IMG/VR virus record: IMGVR_UViG_3300032313_001158
Span: 1-64,000 of that record
DNA length: 64,000 bases
Strand: one strand, 5' to 3'
Source of the DNA: a virus
Below the pieces are notes generated by a model. The model was not told the DNA's origin, did no database searches, and was given only the letters and a program-made list of their open reading frames with translations. Made by a program: the position numbers and the translations under genes. Shown piece by piece: positions 22,676 through 31,218 of this stretch. Position 1 is the first letter of the stretch. Each line of letters starts with the position of its first letter.

Positions 22676-23588
22676 GAGGTTGACGTATTAAATCCAAAGT
22701 AACGCAATGAAAGCCGCCGCCCAGTGTACGAGAATGACGTAATTCTAACGGAATCACGGTAAAATTATACATTTCTAGCATATTCATTAGGTTTGTTTGA
22801 TGTTTGTCTACAATAACAGTTTCAGGGTTTACTACCAACATGTTCATTGCTATCCATTTACTAGCATAAGGATATTCATAGAAGTTCTGTGCTACTACAT
22901 CAGAAACCCAAACGACTTCCCAATTGTCAAATACCCGGGGTAAATTATCTGCATTGACCCTACTGGCATTAACCATTACCAATCCTTCGCGTAATGGGAC
23001 TATTGTGCTGTCAATGTGTACTCCAGAATAAAAATTACAAACTTCGATTGGAACATCGGGAAACTTTGTCTTTAACCATTTATATGCTTGTTGATTTCCA
23101 CTGGCACTTTGTAAGTATAACATACTTTCGTTAAGACGTAAAACATTTGCGGCATCTAACGTCATGCCCGCATCTCTAGGCATACGATGTACTGTATCAG
23201 CACGATAGATAACTTGTTGTAATGCTTCACTCTCCATGTCCCTACAAGGATACATCATGGCAGGATCAACTATGGTATTACCATATATCAACAATCGATC
23301 ACGTGGGCAATAATTGTACATACCGCCACGCTGTTGAAAGTCAATTACATCAGGTCTGTGTACTGTAGCGCCACACATTTCAAGTGCGGATGCTAATAAA
23401 TCTAAATCTTCATTGGCTTCGTCTATAATCCAGTCCGGTACCGGTCCACTGGGCACCGGAGTTTCTCGCCATGTAGTCTTTTCACTTTCTTGACTAAACA
23501 CAGGATCATTGCTGGGCCAATTGGCAAAATCAGCACGACCCACAACTACTTCTCGTAGTGAATCCCATTCGTTGTAACTATGAATCAT
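22671..23588 (-). CDS. Amidinotransferase-family enzyme
   Basis: A 305-residue member of the amidinotransferase/GME fold (glycine or inosamine amidinotransferase, arginine deiminase relatives), which act on arginine guanidine groups. Catalytic pattern: NYCPRD (92-97), DAANVLR (145-151), SGVHIDST (His191, Asp193) and the nucleophile Cys295 in GGGFHC. ATG 23588 overlaps the upstream stop (ATGA); a longer reading would run through the neighbour. Known in aquatic T4-like phages. Substrate not determined, possibly arginine-derived metabolites. Confidence 0.8.
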   Translation of the reverse strand: MIHSYNEWDSLREVVVGRADFANWPSNDPVFSQESEKTTWRETPVPSGPVPDWIIDEANEDLDLLASALEMCGATVHRPDVIDFQQRGGMYNYCPRDRLLIYGNTIVDPAMMYPCRDMESEALQQVIYRADTVHRMPRDAGMTLDAANVLRLNESMLYLQSASGNQQAYKWLKTKFPDVPIEVCNFYSGVHIDSTIVPLREGLVMVNASRVNADNLPRVFDNWEVVWVSDVVAQNFYEYPYASKWIAMNMLVVNPETVIVDKHQTNLMNMLEMYNFTVIPLELRHSRTLGGGFHCVTLDLIRQPQ

Positions 23589-24100
23589 ACATGTCCAGTG
23601 ATCTGAAGTGTATAGCGAGGAGCAAATCCCATGTTGTATGCACCGTGTAGTGCATTCCATGGCCATACCAAAGTAAATCCTGCAATCCAGTCCGAATATC
23701 CTTTACCGTCGCATTCAGCAAAGTGACCAGGAAGTCGATCTTCTAAGAAAATAACTGCACGTCTGATAGTGCTTTCTTTGCCTTTTAGATTGAAAAGTTC
23801 AATGTACTTACGGTATGTGTCAATATGATTGGGTAAACTACTACCGGGATCCATGCGATAATAACTTGTACCAATATCTTGCCAATGCTCGTACCGTTCA
23901 AAGAAGTCTATGAATTGTTGATTCCATGAGGGCTGTGGACTACGCATATCGCACATCCACCCGCCAAACGGTCCTCTAAATCCTCGATCTTCCCATTCAA
24001 TTTGTGTAACAGGATCATTGAATTTTTCTTTTATATAGTCAAGACTTTTAAATTCATCGTCCCAAAATCGTGCAATATTAAACGAGTCGTGTGTTGCCAT
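23585..24100 (-). CDS. 2-oxoglutarate/Fe(II)-dependent oxygenase-like protein
   Basis: A 171-residue double-stranded beta-helix protein. The iron ligands fit HxD (His92, Asp94 in NHIDTY) and His152 in ALHGAYN, with Arg162 in PRYTLQITG as the likely 2-oxoglutarate anchor. YRMDPGSSLPNH precedes the HxD as in asparaginyl/prolyl hydroxylase-like families. ATG 24100 was preferred, as longer readings extend into the next gene. It overlaps that gene by 23 bases and the amidinotransferase by four. Substrate unknown. Confidence 0.75.
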   Translation of the reverse strand: MATHDSFNIARFWDDEFKSLDYIKEKFNDPVTQIEWEDRGFRGPFGGWMCDMRSPQPSWNQQFIDFFERYEHWQDIGTSYYRMDPGSSLPNHIDTYRKYIELFNLKGKESTIRRAVIFLEDRLPGHFAECDGKGYSDWIAGFTLVWPWNALHGAYNMGFAPRYTLQITGHV

Positions 24101-25307
24101 AGTGTATAACCTTATATTTGATGTGGTCTTTGGGATACTTCCTCCACGGATCAACAATCACACTGTCGGTCTCTAGATCGCAGTAAAATTCTTGATCAGT
24201 TTGATTACCAGTATATCCATAGGTAATTTCTCTATTGTGAGCTAAAAAAGCAATAACAGGCACACCAATAAATGGTGGCTCATCTCCGGTAAGCGGATCA
24301 ATGTAAAAATACTTTGCTTGGATTTCTTCCAAGTAGTGGCCAATAAGCAAACTGTAACTGCCGTCGCAGTAATCAACATCAGGCTTGTATGCTTTGCCCA
24401 TTATATAGATAGGTAAGTTGTTTTCAATTTGTATTCGTTTCAAATATCGAGCCAAATTCTTTGCCTGTTGTTCTCTGGCATGCATCACGGTATCAAAAAT
24501 ATCGTATCCAAGATGTAGATTCTCTGCTAGCCACCGTAGTGCAATGTTATCACGTGGATGACAAGGTCCTGCATCTCCCATGCCCGCAGTCATGTACTTG
24601 CTGCTCATGATACGTGTGGTGCTTGCTGCCAGTGCATCTGTGACTACATCTACATTGATATTACCGTTTTTCATGGCAACATCTTGTATCATGTTAACCA
24701 AGCCAATCTTGGTACTGATAAATGTATTGTAGAATATTTTAATTGACTCTGCTTCGTCCCATGTACCTACTACGTAGCGTGGATCGTTTTGCATTATGGG
24801 TCGATAGAAGTCTACTAGAGTTTTAGCATCACCTGTTTCGCTACCATCTTCTGTACCAATAATAACCATCTCCGGATTGACCATGTCCCATTCTACACTG
24901 CCCATAGCAATAAGATAAGGATTATATATAAAACGTGGTACAGTAATGCAATCTCTAAGTTCTCTACGAACTGTGCCAGGTAATACTGTGGATATAAGCA
25001 CTACAAGTTGATCAGGTCCGGCCCAGGTATCAATATCTCGTAATACATCTTTAACTGTGGTATAGTTAAAATCTTTGTTGGGCAAGTGTGTAATTGGTTT
25101 AGATCCATCGTAGTCAGGATCATGTGGTGTTTGTACCGCAACAAATACAATGTCTTTACCTGCAACTGCACCGCGTAAACTATCTGATATTTTAATTCTG
25201 TTACTAGTTTTTGAGTAAATATCATACCCGGTGACAGAATAGTGATTGGCCATTGCTTCGGCACACGGCAATCCTAATTTACCTAATCCAATAAAACCTA
25301 CTTTCAT
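24078..25307 (-). CDS. UDP-glucose/GDP-mannose 6-dehydrogenase family protein
   Basis: A 409-residue nucleotide-sugar dehydrogenase-like enzyme. NAD-binding IGLGKLGLP (6-14), EAESIKIFYNTF with Lys190 and Asn194, and a catalytic-type Cys249 in AGPCHPRDN correspond to the Glu/Lys/Asn/Cys set of UDP-glucose dehydrogenases. Oxidises a sugar nucleotide to a uronate in known relatives. CGGAG precedes the ATG. Divergent from the plus-strand glycosyltransferase, with only two bases between the starts; together they suggest a glycan-making function. Confidence 0.8.
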   Translation of the reverse strand: MKVGFIGLGKLGLPCAEAMANHYSVTGYDIYSKTSNRIKISDSLRGAVAGKDIVFVAVQTPHDPDYDGSKPITHLPNKDFNYTTVKDVLRDIDTWAGPDQLVVLISTVLPGTVRRELRDCITVPRFIYNPYLIAMGSVEWDMVNPEMVIIGTEDGSETGDAKTLVDFYRPIMQNDPRYVVGTWDEAESIKIFYNTFISTKIGLVNMIQDVAMKNGNINVDVVTDALAASTTRIMSSKYMTAGMGDAGPCHPRDNIALRWLAENLHLGYDIFDTVMHAREQQAKNLARYLKRIQIENNLPIYIMGKAYKPDVDYCDGSYSLLIGHYLEEIQAKYFYIDPLTGDEPPFIGVPVIAFLAHNREITYGYTGNQTDQEFYCDLETDSVIVDPWRKYPKDHIKYKVIHYGNTRLV

Positions 25308-25309
25308 TT

Positions 25310-26563
25310 ATGATCTCCGTTGAAAAATTTGTTAATGTAATTCATGAGCAATTACTTGATCCGTTATTAATTACGTCTTTTGGTTTCAGTCCCCGATATT
25401 CTACTGATCCAAAAAATTTTAGTAGCGCATTTCTTCATACCAAATCATCTAGCGGAATGGGGAAAATGAATGGAAGATGTATTTGGTGGCATGAAGAACC
25501 TTTAAATTATATTGACTTAGATGGTATTCGATATCAAGATGTTTATATGCCAGAAATGGAAATGTTATGCTATCGTTCAGCTGAATATACCGTTGCTCCC
25601 GGTCCACCTAGTCAACCCGGAATGCTTGCTCAGGCATATACTGTCAATTTTCATGTATTTGCTAACTCCGAAAAAAGTCCGTTGAAGAAACAATTTTTAA
25701 AAGATTGGCAGGTATACGATTGGTATTTCTTTTTTCACGGATTTGCTGCATTAAATTGGTTTAATGACTACAAGTACTTGAACTTTTCAAATTATAATCT
25801 AAGTAAAGTATTTATTTGTTTAAATTACCTAATAACGAATAATAGAAGTTATCGATTAAATTTGTTATCACACTTAAGACAAGCCAAATTAGAACCATAT
25901 GGTTTTGTATCTGCTCCTCTGCTGAATAAAGATATAATTAAACAAGAGTTATTTGATCCAAATACTAAACTATCAGTGCCAGCTAAAAAACATATACTAA
26001 ATCATTTAACAACAACTGCTGCTCCTATTGTTCTTGATGTTTGTAATTACAAAAGTGCCAGTGCTGATGTCATTGATCCTAAGTTCCAAGTTGAATCCTT
26101 GTGGAGTGTAGTCACAGAAACAGTATTTTATGAAGATAAACTGCATTTAACTGAAAAGATTTTTAAGCCTATTGTGACTCGACGACCTTTTATCCTAGTA
26201 GGCGGTTTTGGAAATCTAGCGTATTTAAAAAGCTATGGGTTTAAAACATTCGATCGCTGGATTGACGAAAGTTACGACAACGAACAGGATCCCGACATTC
26301 GTATCAAATTGATAACAGATCAATTGAAAATACTCTGTTCCATGCCATGGACAGATTTACTAAAAATGTACGAGGAAATGCAAGAGACTCTAGAGTTTAA
26401 TCATCATCATTTTTATAACAAATTTAAAGAAATTATCGTCAATGAGCTGGTTGATAATTTCGAGATTTGTACTAAACAATACAACATGGGCTTGTCTAAT
26501 AGGTTTAAACTACCCACAAAATACATTAATTTTGAATCTGTTAAAAAACTTTTATTAAAATAA
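25310..26563 (+). CDS. Glycosyltransferase-like protein
   Basis: A 417-residue protein sharing its C-terminal block with the plus-strand gene at 15082: TEKIFKPIVTRRPFILVGG, LKSYGFKTF and WIDESYDNEQDPDIR, the GT10/fucosyltransferase-like donor site. The N-terminal half is different. There is no ribosome binding site before ATG 25310, and the promoter must lie inside the divergent dehydrogenase gene. It ends five bases before the convergent D,D-carboxypeptidase gene. Confidence 0.7.
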   Translation: MISVEKFVNVIHEQLLDPLLITSFGFSPRYSTDPKNFSSAFLHTKSSSGMGKMNGRCIWWHEEPLNYIDLDGIRYQDVYMPEMEMLCYRSAEYTVAPGPPSQPGMLAQAYTVNFHVFANSEKSPLKKQFLKDWQVYDWYFFFHGFAALNWFNDYKYLNFSNYNLSKVFICLNYLITNNRSYRLNLLSHLRQAKLEPYGFVSAPLLNKDIIKQELFDPNTKLSVPAKKHILNHLTTTAAPIVLDVCNYKSASADVIDPKFQVESLWSVVTETVFYEDKLHLTEKIFKPIVTRRPFILVGGFGNLAYLKSYGFKTFDRWIDESYDNEQDPDIRIKLITDQLKILCSMPWTDLLKMYEEMQETLEFNHHHFYNKFKEIIVNELVDNFEICTKQYNMGLSNRFKLPTKYINFESVKKLLLK

Positions 26564-26568
26564 TATGG

Positions 26569-27321
26569 TTATGAATTAATCGAAGACAAGATCAGCTGTT
26601 CCATGTCTCGGATTCTGGTTCTTGTGCTGTTGCTGTTCAACACAATAAACAGTCTTTTTTTTCCGTTTACAAAAACACTCATTATTAAACAGCCGCCACT
26701 GGCGCGAACATATCCAGTTTTACTAACAATCACATTATATTTAGCGACCAGCGGATTTGTATTAGCATATTTCCATTTTAAGATTTTTCTTTTAGTAGGT
26801 TGTAGTAATTCTCCTACATACTGATTACTGGCATGCACTATATGAGGATACTTTTCTGCCGCCATGAGTAATTTTATTAAATCTTTTGGAGTACTGACAT
26901 TGCGATTATCAAGCCCGCTACTATCTTCAAATTTGGTTTCTAACATACCCAATGTCAATGCTTTGTGATTCATATCATCAATGCAAGACTTATAACCCCT
27001 ATGATAACTTTCGCACAACATCTGGGCAGCTTGATTGTCAGATTTTATTATCGCTAAATTGAGCAGTTGTTCTCTGGTGACAGACAGTCCTCTAAATTTT
27101 TTGCCAAGTGGTTGTTTAAGATTTTCGTTTGCATCAAGAATAACCATCACAGTCATAAGTTTGGTTATACTAGCAATTGGTTGTTTTATTTCAATATTTT
27201 CTGAATCAAGTATATTGCCTTCACCATCGGCTATCAGCCAAGACTTGGCTAAAATGTTTGCTGAATGAACAGGCAATGAAACAGCTACGAAGACTATAAA
27301 AGTAAATAATTTTTTTAACAT
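26569..27321 (-). CDS. D-alanyl-D-alanine carboxypeptidase-like protein (family S11)
   Basis: A 250-residue periplasmic serine peptidase homologue. Signal peptide MLKKLFTFIVFVAVSLPVHSA; the three penicillin-binding-protein motifs are complete: SITK (51-54), SDN (94-96) and KTG (201-203). Relatives (PBP7/PBP5 type) trim or cleave peptidoglycan crosslinks. There is no C-terminal membrane anchor, so it resembles PBP7 endopeptidases. A late-type box lies at 27336-27343. It likely modifies the host wall late in infection (inference). A S11 enzyme on a phage is uncommon. Confidence 0.85.
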   Translation of the reverse strand: MLKKLFTFIVFVAVSLPVHSANILAKSWLIADGEGNILDSENIEIKQPIASITKLMTVMVILDANENLKQPLGKKFRGLSVTREQLLNLAIIKSDNQAAQMLCESYHRGYKSCIDDMNHKALTLGMLETKFEDSSGLDNRNVSTPKDLIKLLMAAEKYPHIVHASNQYVGELLQPTKRKILKWKYANTNPLVAKYNVIVSKTGYVRASGGCLIMSVFVNGKKRLFIVLNSNSTRTRIRDMEQLILSSINS

Positions 27322-27335
27322 TGATTCTAAAATAC

Positions 27336-27343
27336 TATTTAGT
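27336..27343 (-). promoter_or_regulatory. Possible late promoter
   Basis: ACTAAATA on the minus strand, 15 bases before the start at 27321. It overlaps the stop codon of the next gene, so a chance match is possible. Confidence 0.4.
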
Positions 27344-27500
27344 GGTAGTCTTTTGCCAGATCTTCACAAAAGTATTCCATTATCAAAAATCCTGCAACAG
27401 ATATAATTGTCCCAAACAGGCTAGGAATATTAAAACTCAAGAGTAACAGGCAATAGAAATAAATTCTCAAGCCCCAGGTAAGTAAATTAGGTATATCCAT
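27339..27500 (-). CDS. Small membrane protein
   Basis: A 53-residue protein with two hydrophobic helices: LRIYFYCLLLLSFNIPSLFG and TIISVAGFLIMEYF, then a polar tail CEDLAKDYH. It overlaps the end of the HTH-like gene by 14 bases. ATG 27500 chosen; GTGATTAAC upstream has little ribosome binding character, so coupling is likely. Function unknown; holin-like or immunity roles are only guesses. Confidence 0.55.
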   Translation of the reverse strand: MDIPNLLTWGLRIYFYCLLLLSFNIPSLFGTIISVAGFLIMEYFCEDLAKDYH

Positions 27501-27618
27501 TGATAATGTTAATCACTTCCTCTATATGAAGATTGAGTGTCTTTGCAATTTTTACCATACTGTATCCCTGATTGTGGAGATCAAGTACCAATTTAATCAT
27601 TGAACTATGCGAACCCAT
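27487..27618 (-). CDS. Tiny helix-turn-helix-like protein
   Basis: A 43-residue protein. MIKLVLDLHNQGYSMVKIAK followed by TLNLHIEEVINIIN fits a homeodomain-like helix-turn-helix (helix, turn GYSMVKIAKTL, recognition helix). Overlaps both neighbours (14 bases on each side). Too short for ordinary gene finding, but the frame is open and nested between real genes. Possibly a small regulator; not certain to be expressed. Confidence 0.5.
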   Translation of the reverse strand: MGSHSSMIKLVLDLHNQGYSMVKIAKTLNLHIEEVINIINGYT

Positions 27619-27775
27619 TTTCTACTTTATGCCTTTCAATGATGCGTTTTACCTCGTCAATGTCGTATCTTAGATTTAGGCATATATGTTCTGCCAGATA
27701 ACTGTGTTCAAAATACATACGTACAACCAAGTCCGCATTTGCTGCAAATGTATATTTAATTTCTTTATCTTTCAC
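27605..27775 (-). CDS. Tiny helix-turn-helix-like protein
   Basis: A 56-residue protein starting at GTG 27775 (M)KDKEIKYTF. FAANADLVVRMYFEHSYLAEH and NLRYDIDEVKRIIERHK look like an HTH pair similar in layout to the next gene, and the two may be paralogues. The start overlaps the stop of the 255-aa gene by 11 bases. Its expression is inferred from context. Confidence 0.5.
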   Translation of the reverse strand: MKDKEIKYTFAANADLVVRMYFEHSYLAEHICLNLRYDIDEVKRIIERHKVENGFA

Positions 27776-28532
27776 AATCAACCCATTTTAAATTATTGTA
27801 TTGCTTGTAACCCCAAGAACCTTTTGGTATTAAGCATGTTCCTAATTCGGGACGTTCAACTTTACGAAGTTCTATTACACTCCAAATCAATACACAAAGA
27901 TAAAGTATAGATATTACTACAATACCCCAGGTTGTGATTTTTTCTTTTATGATCTTAATTCGCCCGGCTTTTCTTTCTGCGGCTTTTTTATCGTTTATTT
28001 TTTTTGCAGCCCACGCAGCAGCCTGTTGCTTTTTCATCTGCTGCATCATCTTCTCAACTCTGCCGTAAAGATCGCCTAACTCTTTGGGACAGTTATAGAC
28101 CATGAGCTCACGCAATTCGGCCTGCATGGCAACTAATTTACTTTCCATGAGAACCCGTTGTAAAGCTCTTTTGCCTAGACTGACTTCTCCAGTATAAACT
28201 TCATTGTCGTGTTTTGCTTCTTCCTCAAAGATAGCAGAACATTTGGCATAGTTTTCAAAGTACGCACCAAGTTCTTCGCCGATCATTGTATAAATATCAT
28301 CAGGTTGCTTTTTGCTAAGTTCAATGATTCGATTTTTTTCTTCTACATACTGATTTTTTTCAGTTACAGTAGGTCTTTTATCTTTGAACTTTTCATTAAA
28401 TTGCTGATCTAAATCTGCAAGAACGCCTTTGACATCGCCGGCGACACTTTGTATTTCTTTATATAAGGCACAGCCTTTTTTGACAGCAGCAACGGCACCA
28501 TTGGCCAGGGCGAAGAGGGTTAATGGATCCAT
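27765..28532 (-). CDS. Conserved T4-like phage membrane protein
   Basis: A 255-residue protein widespread in aquatic T4-like phages. The opening MDPLTLFALANGAVAAVKKG is strongly conserved in the family. Residues 20-200 are coiled-coil helices rich in Lys, Glu and Gln. A transmembrane helix lies at about 205-225 (WGIVVISILYLCVLIWSVI), then a short cysteine-bearing tail. Function unknown. The leader has GGGGG just before the ATG and a TATAAT at 28557-28562. It heads the four small genes that follow. Confidence 0.8.
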   Translation of the reverse strand: MDPLTLFALANGAVAAVKKGCALYKEIQSVAGDVKGVLADLDQQFNEKFKDKRPTVTEKNQYVEEKNRIIELSKKQPDDIYTMIGEELGAYFENYAKCSAIFEEEAKHDNEVYTGEVSLGKRALQRVLMESKLVAMQAELRELMVYNCPKELGDLYGRVEKMMQQMKKQQAAAWAAKKINDKKAAERKAGRIKIIKEKITTWGIVVISILYLCVLIWSVIELRKVERPELGTCLIPKGSWGYKQYNNLKWVDCER

Positions 28533-28679
28533 AACCCCCGCCCCTTATGTGATACTATTATAACCCTGTTTATCGGGCTAAACATTTGTGATCCTTTGTA
28601 ATTATTTTTGATGGACCAATAGTAATCGAACTTATTATTACTTATTTTGATTAAAGTAAAAAAGCTCTTAGGGGGCGGA

Positions 28680-28754
28680 TTACATTCTATGCGGTGGAGT
28701 TACTGGACTGGGTCGTGGTGGATTTCTTGGGGGACGGTGTGCAAACCAACTCAT
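28680..28754 (-). CDS. Proline/arginine-rich micropeptide
   Basis: A 24-residue peptide: MSWFAHRPPRNPPRPSPVTP followed by PHRM. A strong ribosome binding site (AAAGGAG, seven bases before ATG) and the regular proline/arginine pattern argue for a real gene despite its size; similar peptides sit at this place in related phages (by memory, not tested). Located between a terminator and the 255-aa gene. Function unknown. Confidence 0.6.
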   Translation of the reverse strand: MSWFAHRPPRNPPRPSPVTPPHRM

Positions 28755-28778
28755 AATATTCTCCTTTACATGTCATAA

Positions 28779-28802
28779 AAAAACCTGGAAATTCCAGGTT
28801 AT
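28779..28802 (-). terminator. Rho-independent terminator
   Basis: Stem AACCTGGAA / TTCCAGGTT followed by seven T on the minus strand. It begins at the stop codon of the gene ending at 28799. Confidence 0.85.
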
Positions 28803-29140
28803 TTGTAAATTGTTCTAACTCCTAATCCTACACCTTTTTTGAGTGGACTTTCGTCTGGTATATAAATTTTATTACCCACTCCTAACATACAGTATTCATC
28901 TGTTTGCAAATCGTGTATAAACCAGCTGGTAGTGTGGGTTTCAAAATTAGCATATACCAAATTAACAGTTCGCTCGTTAGGACTCTGGGTGGCCATGATC
29001 AATTTTTCACCATACTTCTCCATAGTCACTTCAACATCTTCAAAACTGCCACACATAAAGCGAATCTGTTTTGAATTAGGTTCGGCTGTAGCTGCCATGG
29101 CTATTGTAGCCAGTAAGATGGCAGCTAATAAGTTTTTCAT
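28799..29140 (-). CDS. Secreted protein, unknown function
   Basis: A 113-residue periplasmic protein with signal peptide MKNLLAAILLATIAMAATAE (cleavage ATA-E likely). The mature domain is small and beta-rich with two cysteines (MCGSFEDVEV, EYCMLGVGNKIYIPDE). ATG 29140 was preferred for its classic n-region; a GTG at 29155 that abuts the upstream stop (TAAGTG) could also serve. Last gene of the operon from 31670. Function unknown. Confidence 0.7.
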   Translation of the reverse strand: MKNLLAAILLATIAMAATAEPNSKQIRFMCGSFEDVEVTMEKYGEKLIMATQSPNERTVNLVYANFETHTTSWFIHDLQTDEYCMLGVGNKIYIPDESPLKKGVGLGVRTIYK

Positions 29141-29151
29141 ACTAATATATA

Positions 29152-29784
29152 TCACTTATTTGCTAGCGGATTATCTAATGCTTTTTTAATTTTATCATCT
29201 AATTCGCGGCGCAATTGTTTAATTTCTTGCTCATTTTCTTTTTGCAACTGTCTTACTGCACCATCAACTTGACGTTGTAATTCTTTATTCTGCTGAGTGG
29301 TATCTTTTTCTAATTGGCGAGTTATTTTGTCTACTTCTTGTTTGGTTTCACGTACATCTTTACGTGCATCTTGTACACTTTTATCTGTATCGCGCTGTGC
29401 TACTTTACTATCACGTTCCACTGATTCAACCACGGTCTCAAGTCGACGTATATCGCTTTTTAGATCATTTTTAATATCTTGGCTGTATTCCACTGTTTTA
29501 TTAGTGTTTGCTTCTAGCACTTCTAGTTTCTTGTAGACTTCTCCTAGATCAGGAGTAACATAGTCGGCAATCTTTTGCTTCATGTCCATGTAGTCTTTAT
29601 AAACTTCAAAAGATCCGTAGAGGCCGCCCAATACAGAGGTAACAATGGTGCCAGCTATCATGAGCTTGGCTGGAGTAAATGCATAACCGCCAATGCTGAT
29701 AACTGTGTTTTCGCTAAGATATTTTTCCTTAGCAGCTTCTAAATCTTCTACTTTTTCGTCGATGTTTTTGTTTTTGTCTGACAT
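29152..29784 (-). CDS. Membrane protein with long coiled coil
   Basis: A 210-residue protein. Residues 42-62 are a transmembrane helix (IAGTIVTSVLGGLYGSF region). Residues 75-205 form one continuous charged coiled coil (DIRRLETVVESVERDSK, REELDDKIKK type heptads). The N-terminal 30 residues are acidic and soluble. Family common in aquatic T4-like phages next to the following gene; role unknown. Confidence 0.75.
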   Translation of the reverse strand: MSDKNKNIDEKVEDLEAAKEKYLSENTVISIGGYAFTPAKLMIAGTIVTSVLGGLYGSFEVYKDYMDMKQKIADYVTPDLGEVYKKLEVLEANTNKTVEYSQDIKNDLKSDIRRLETVVESVERDSKVAQRDTDKSVQDARKDVRETKQEVDKITRQLEKDTTQQNKELQRQVDGAVRQLQKENEQEIKQLRRELDDKIKKALDNPLANK

Positions 29785-31218
29785 TTATTTTTCTCCTAAT
29801 TGGTATTGTTGTTCTATCATCTGTTGATGACGGGCTTCACTTGCACCACTCAACAATCTTTGTGCATTTCTATTGTCCACAGATTTTTGATTGGCGTATA
29901 TTTCTCGTGATTTGTAAAATTGTGTATCTGGTACTGCGTTATACTGGTAAGCTTCGAAGCCAGGCAATATGCCCATGCCCGATACTATGATATTTTGAAC
30001 TGCAATAATGTCTTCTTGTTTTTTAGATTTTGCAATTTCTTTAATTGCATTCTCAGCATTCTTTTTATTTTCGGTATTCTTTTTAGCAATCGCTTCACGT
30101 TTTTCTTCCTTTGGAGGTGTACGTGTTTCTGGATTACTAACTGTTTCACGTTTTTCTTCTTTTGGAGGTGTGCGTGTTTCTGGATTTGGTTCTCGTACTG
30201 CAGAATTCACGGCAGTCACTGATGTTGGCGATGTGGTTGCGGTTGGTGTGATTGCTTGCGATTCTGCTTGTTTCTGTAACGTTGTTGGGCTGCTAGATGC
30301 AGTTGTTGCCAGTGATTGATTAATTAAACTGCTGTTAACATCTAGTACTACTAAATTTTTTATTGCATAGGCAGTAGCATATCCTTCGCATTGACGATCA
30401 AACAAACTATCTTTTTTACATTGTTCTAGGAAATAGGCTTGTTGATAACCCGGGCATCCTATATCAAATAACGGACTAACTGTACACTGATATACATAAT
30501 ATCCAGGGCAACTTGGACTGTATCCGGGGCTTATCGAACACTGACGTGTCAAGTATGCGGCTTCATAGCCCGGACAACTGGTTGAACTTAATGGATCGGC
30601 TGTGCAGGTATCTCCTTGTGCATAAACTGGACGTGAGTATGCATTACGTATATTGGGTCCATAATTGCCTCCCCAAAAACCAGCATCCATGCCTGTAATA
30701 CCCATGGTGAAATTACCCATGTTGGCCAGATCATATGGACTAGCAAATCTTTGTTCTGTGGCCACATTCTGCCACGTTGGATTGTAGGCGCTGTTACCAT
30801 CAGCAGCATTTTTTGCTCCCAACCCGTAGTACTGTGAATATATTGTACCACCACTACCATTGGTAATCGTAATGGTAGCATTCAATGTGTCCTGCTTGGA
30901 ATTGCTAGTACAATCAGATCCAATTTGTTGACCACAGTTGAATCGATATTCAAAACCGTAGTTAAATCCATAAATTTGAATACCTGACCCTTGTAGTGCC
31001 TGATTGATAGCATAGGTTTGAGCTATAGTACCACTTTGAAAGCTGAATGTATATCCCGGACCACCGGCACCGTCAACACCACCAGCCATACCGCTTCGAG
31101 TCCATCCTGTTGCATTGCCGTTTAACTCACCATTGACCAGTGCGTTATCTCCAACAGTGGGTTCCACAGCAAATGCCGGAAGTGTTATAAATGCCAGTGC
31201 CGCCAAAAACTTTTTCAT
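29785..31218 (-). CDS. Secreted protein with Cys-Pro-Gly-Tyr repeats
   Basis: A 477-residue protein with signal peptide MKKFLAALAFITLPAFA. Residues about 20-200 are a beta-rich domain (WTRSGMAGG, FNYGFEYRFNC). Residues about 203-290 hold four repeats of roughly 22 residues built on C-x-GY-x-x-AY-x-x-x-QC (SCPGYEAAYLTRQC and similar), each likely with one disulphide. Around 345-375 the segment PETRTPPKEEKRE occurs twice, followed by a Lys/Glu-rich coiled segment. The architecture is shared with aquatic T4-like phages; function unknown, perhaps a periplasm-spanning or virion component. Confidence 0.75.
   Translation of the reverse strand: MKKFLAALAFITLPAFAVEPTVGDNALVNGELNGNATGWTRSGMAGGVDGAGGPGYTFSFQSGTIAQTYAINQALQGSGIQIYGFNYGFEYRFNCGQQIGSDCTSNSKQDTLNATITITNGSGGTIYSQYYGLGAKNAADGNSAYNPTWQNVATEQRFASPYDLANMGNFTMGITGMDAGFWGGNYGPNIRNAYSRPVYAQGDTCTADPLSSTSCPGYEAAYLTRQCSISPGYSPSCPGYYVYQCTVSPLFDIGCPGYQQAYFLEQCKKDSLFDRQCEGYATAYAIKNLVVLDVNSSLINQSLATTASSSPTTLQKQAESQAITPTATTSPTSVTAVNSAVREPNPETRTPPKEEKRETVSNPETRTPPKEEKREAIAKKNTENKKNAENAIKEIAKSKKQEDIIAVQNIIVSGMGILPGFEAYQYNAVPDTQFYKSREIYANQKSVDNRNAQRLLSGASEARHQQMIEQQYQLGEK

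Noticed and set aside
28520-28592. A 22-codon minus-strand frame (MFSPINRVIIVSHKGRGLWIH) before the 255-aa gene, with AAGGAT upstream
   Set aside because: It overlaps the start of the larger gene, contains the putative -10 box and has no coding character; a leader peptide cannot be excluded.
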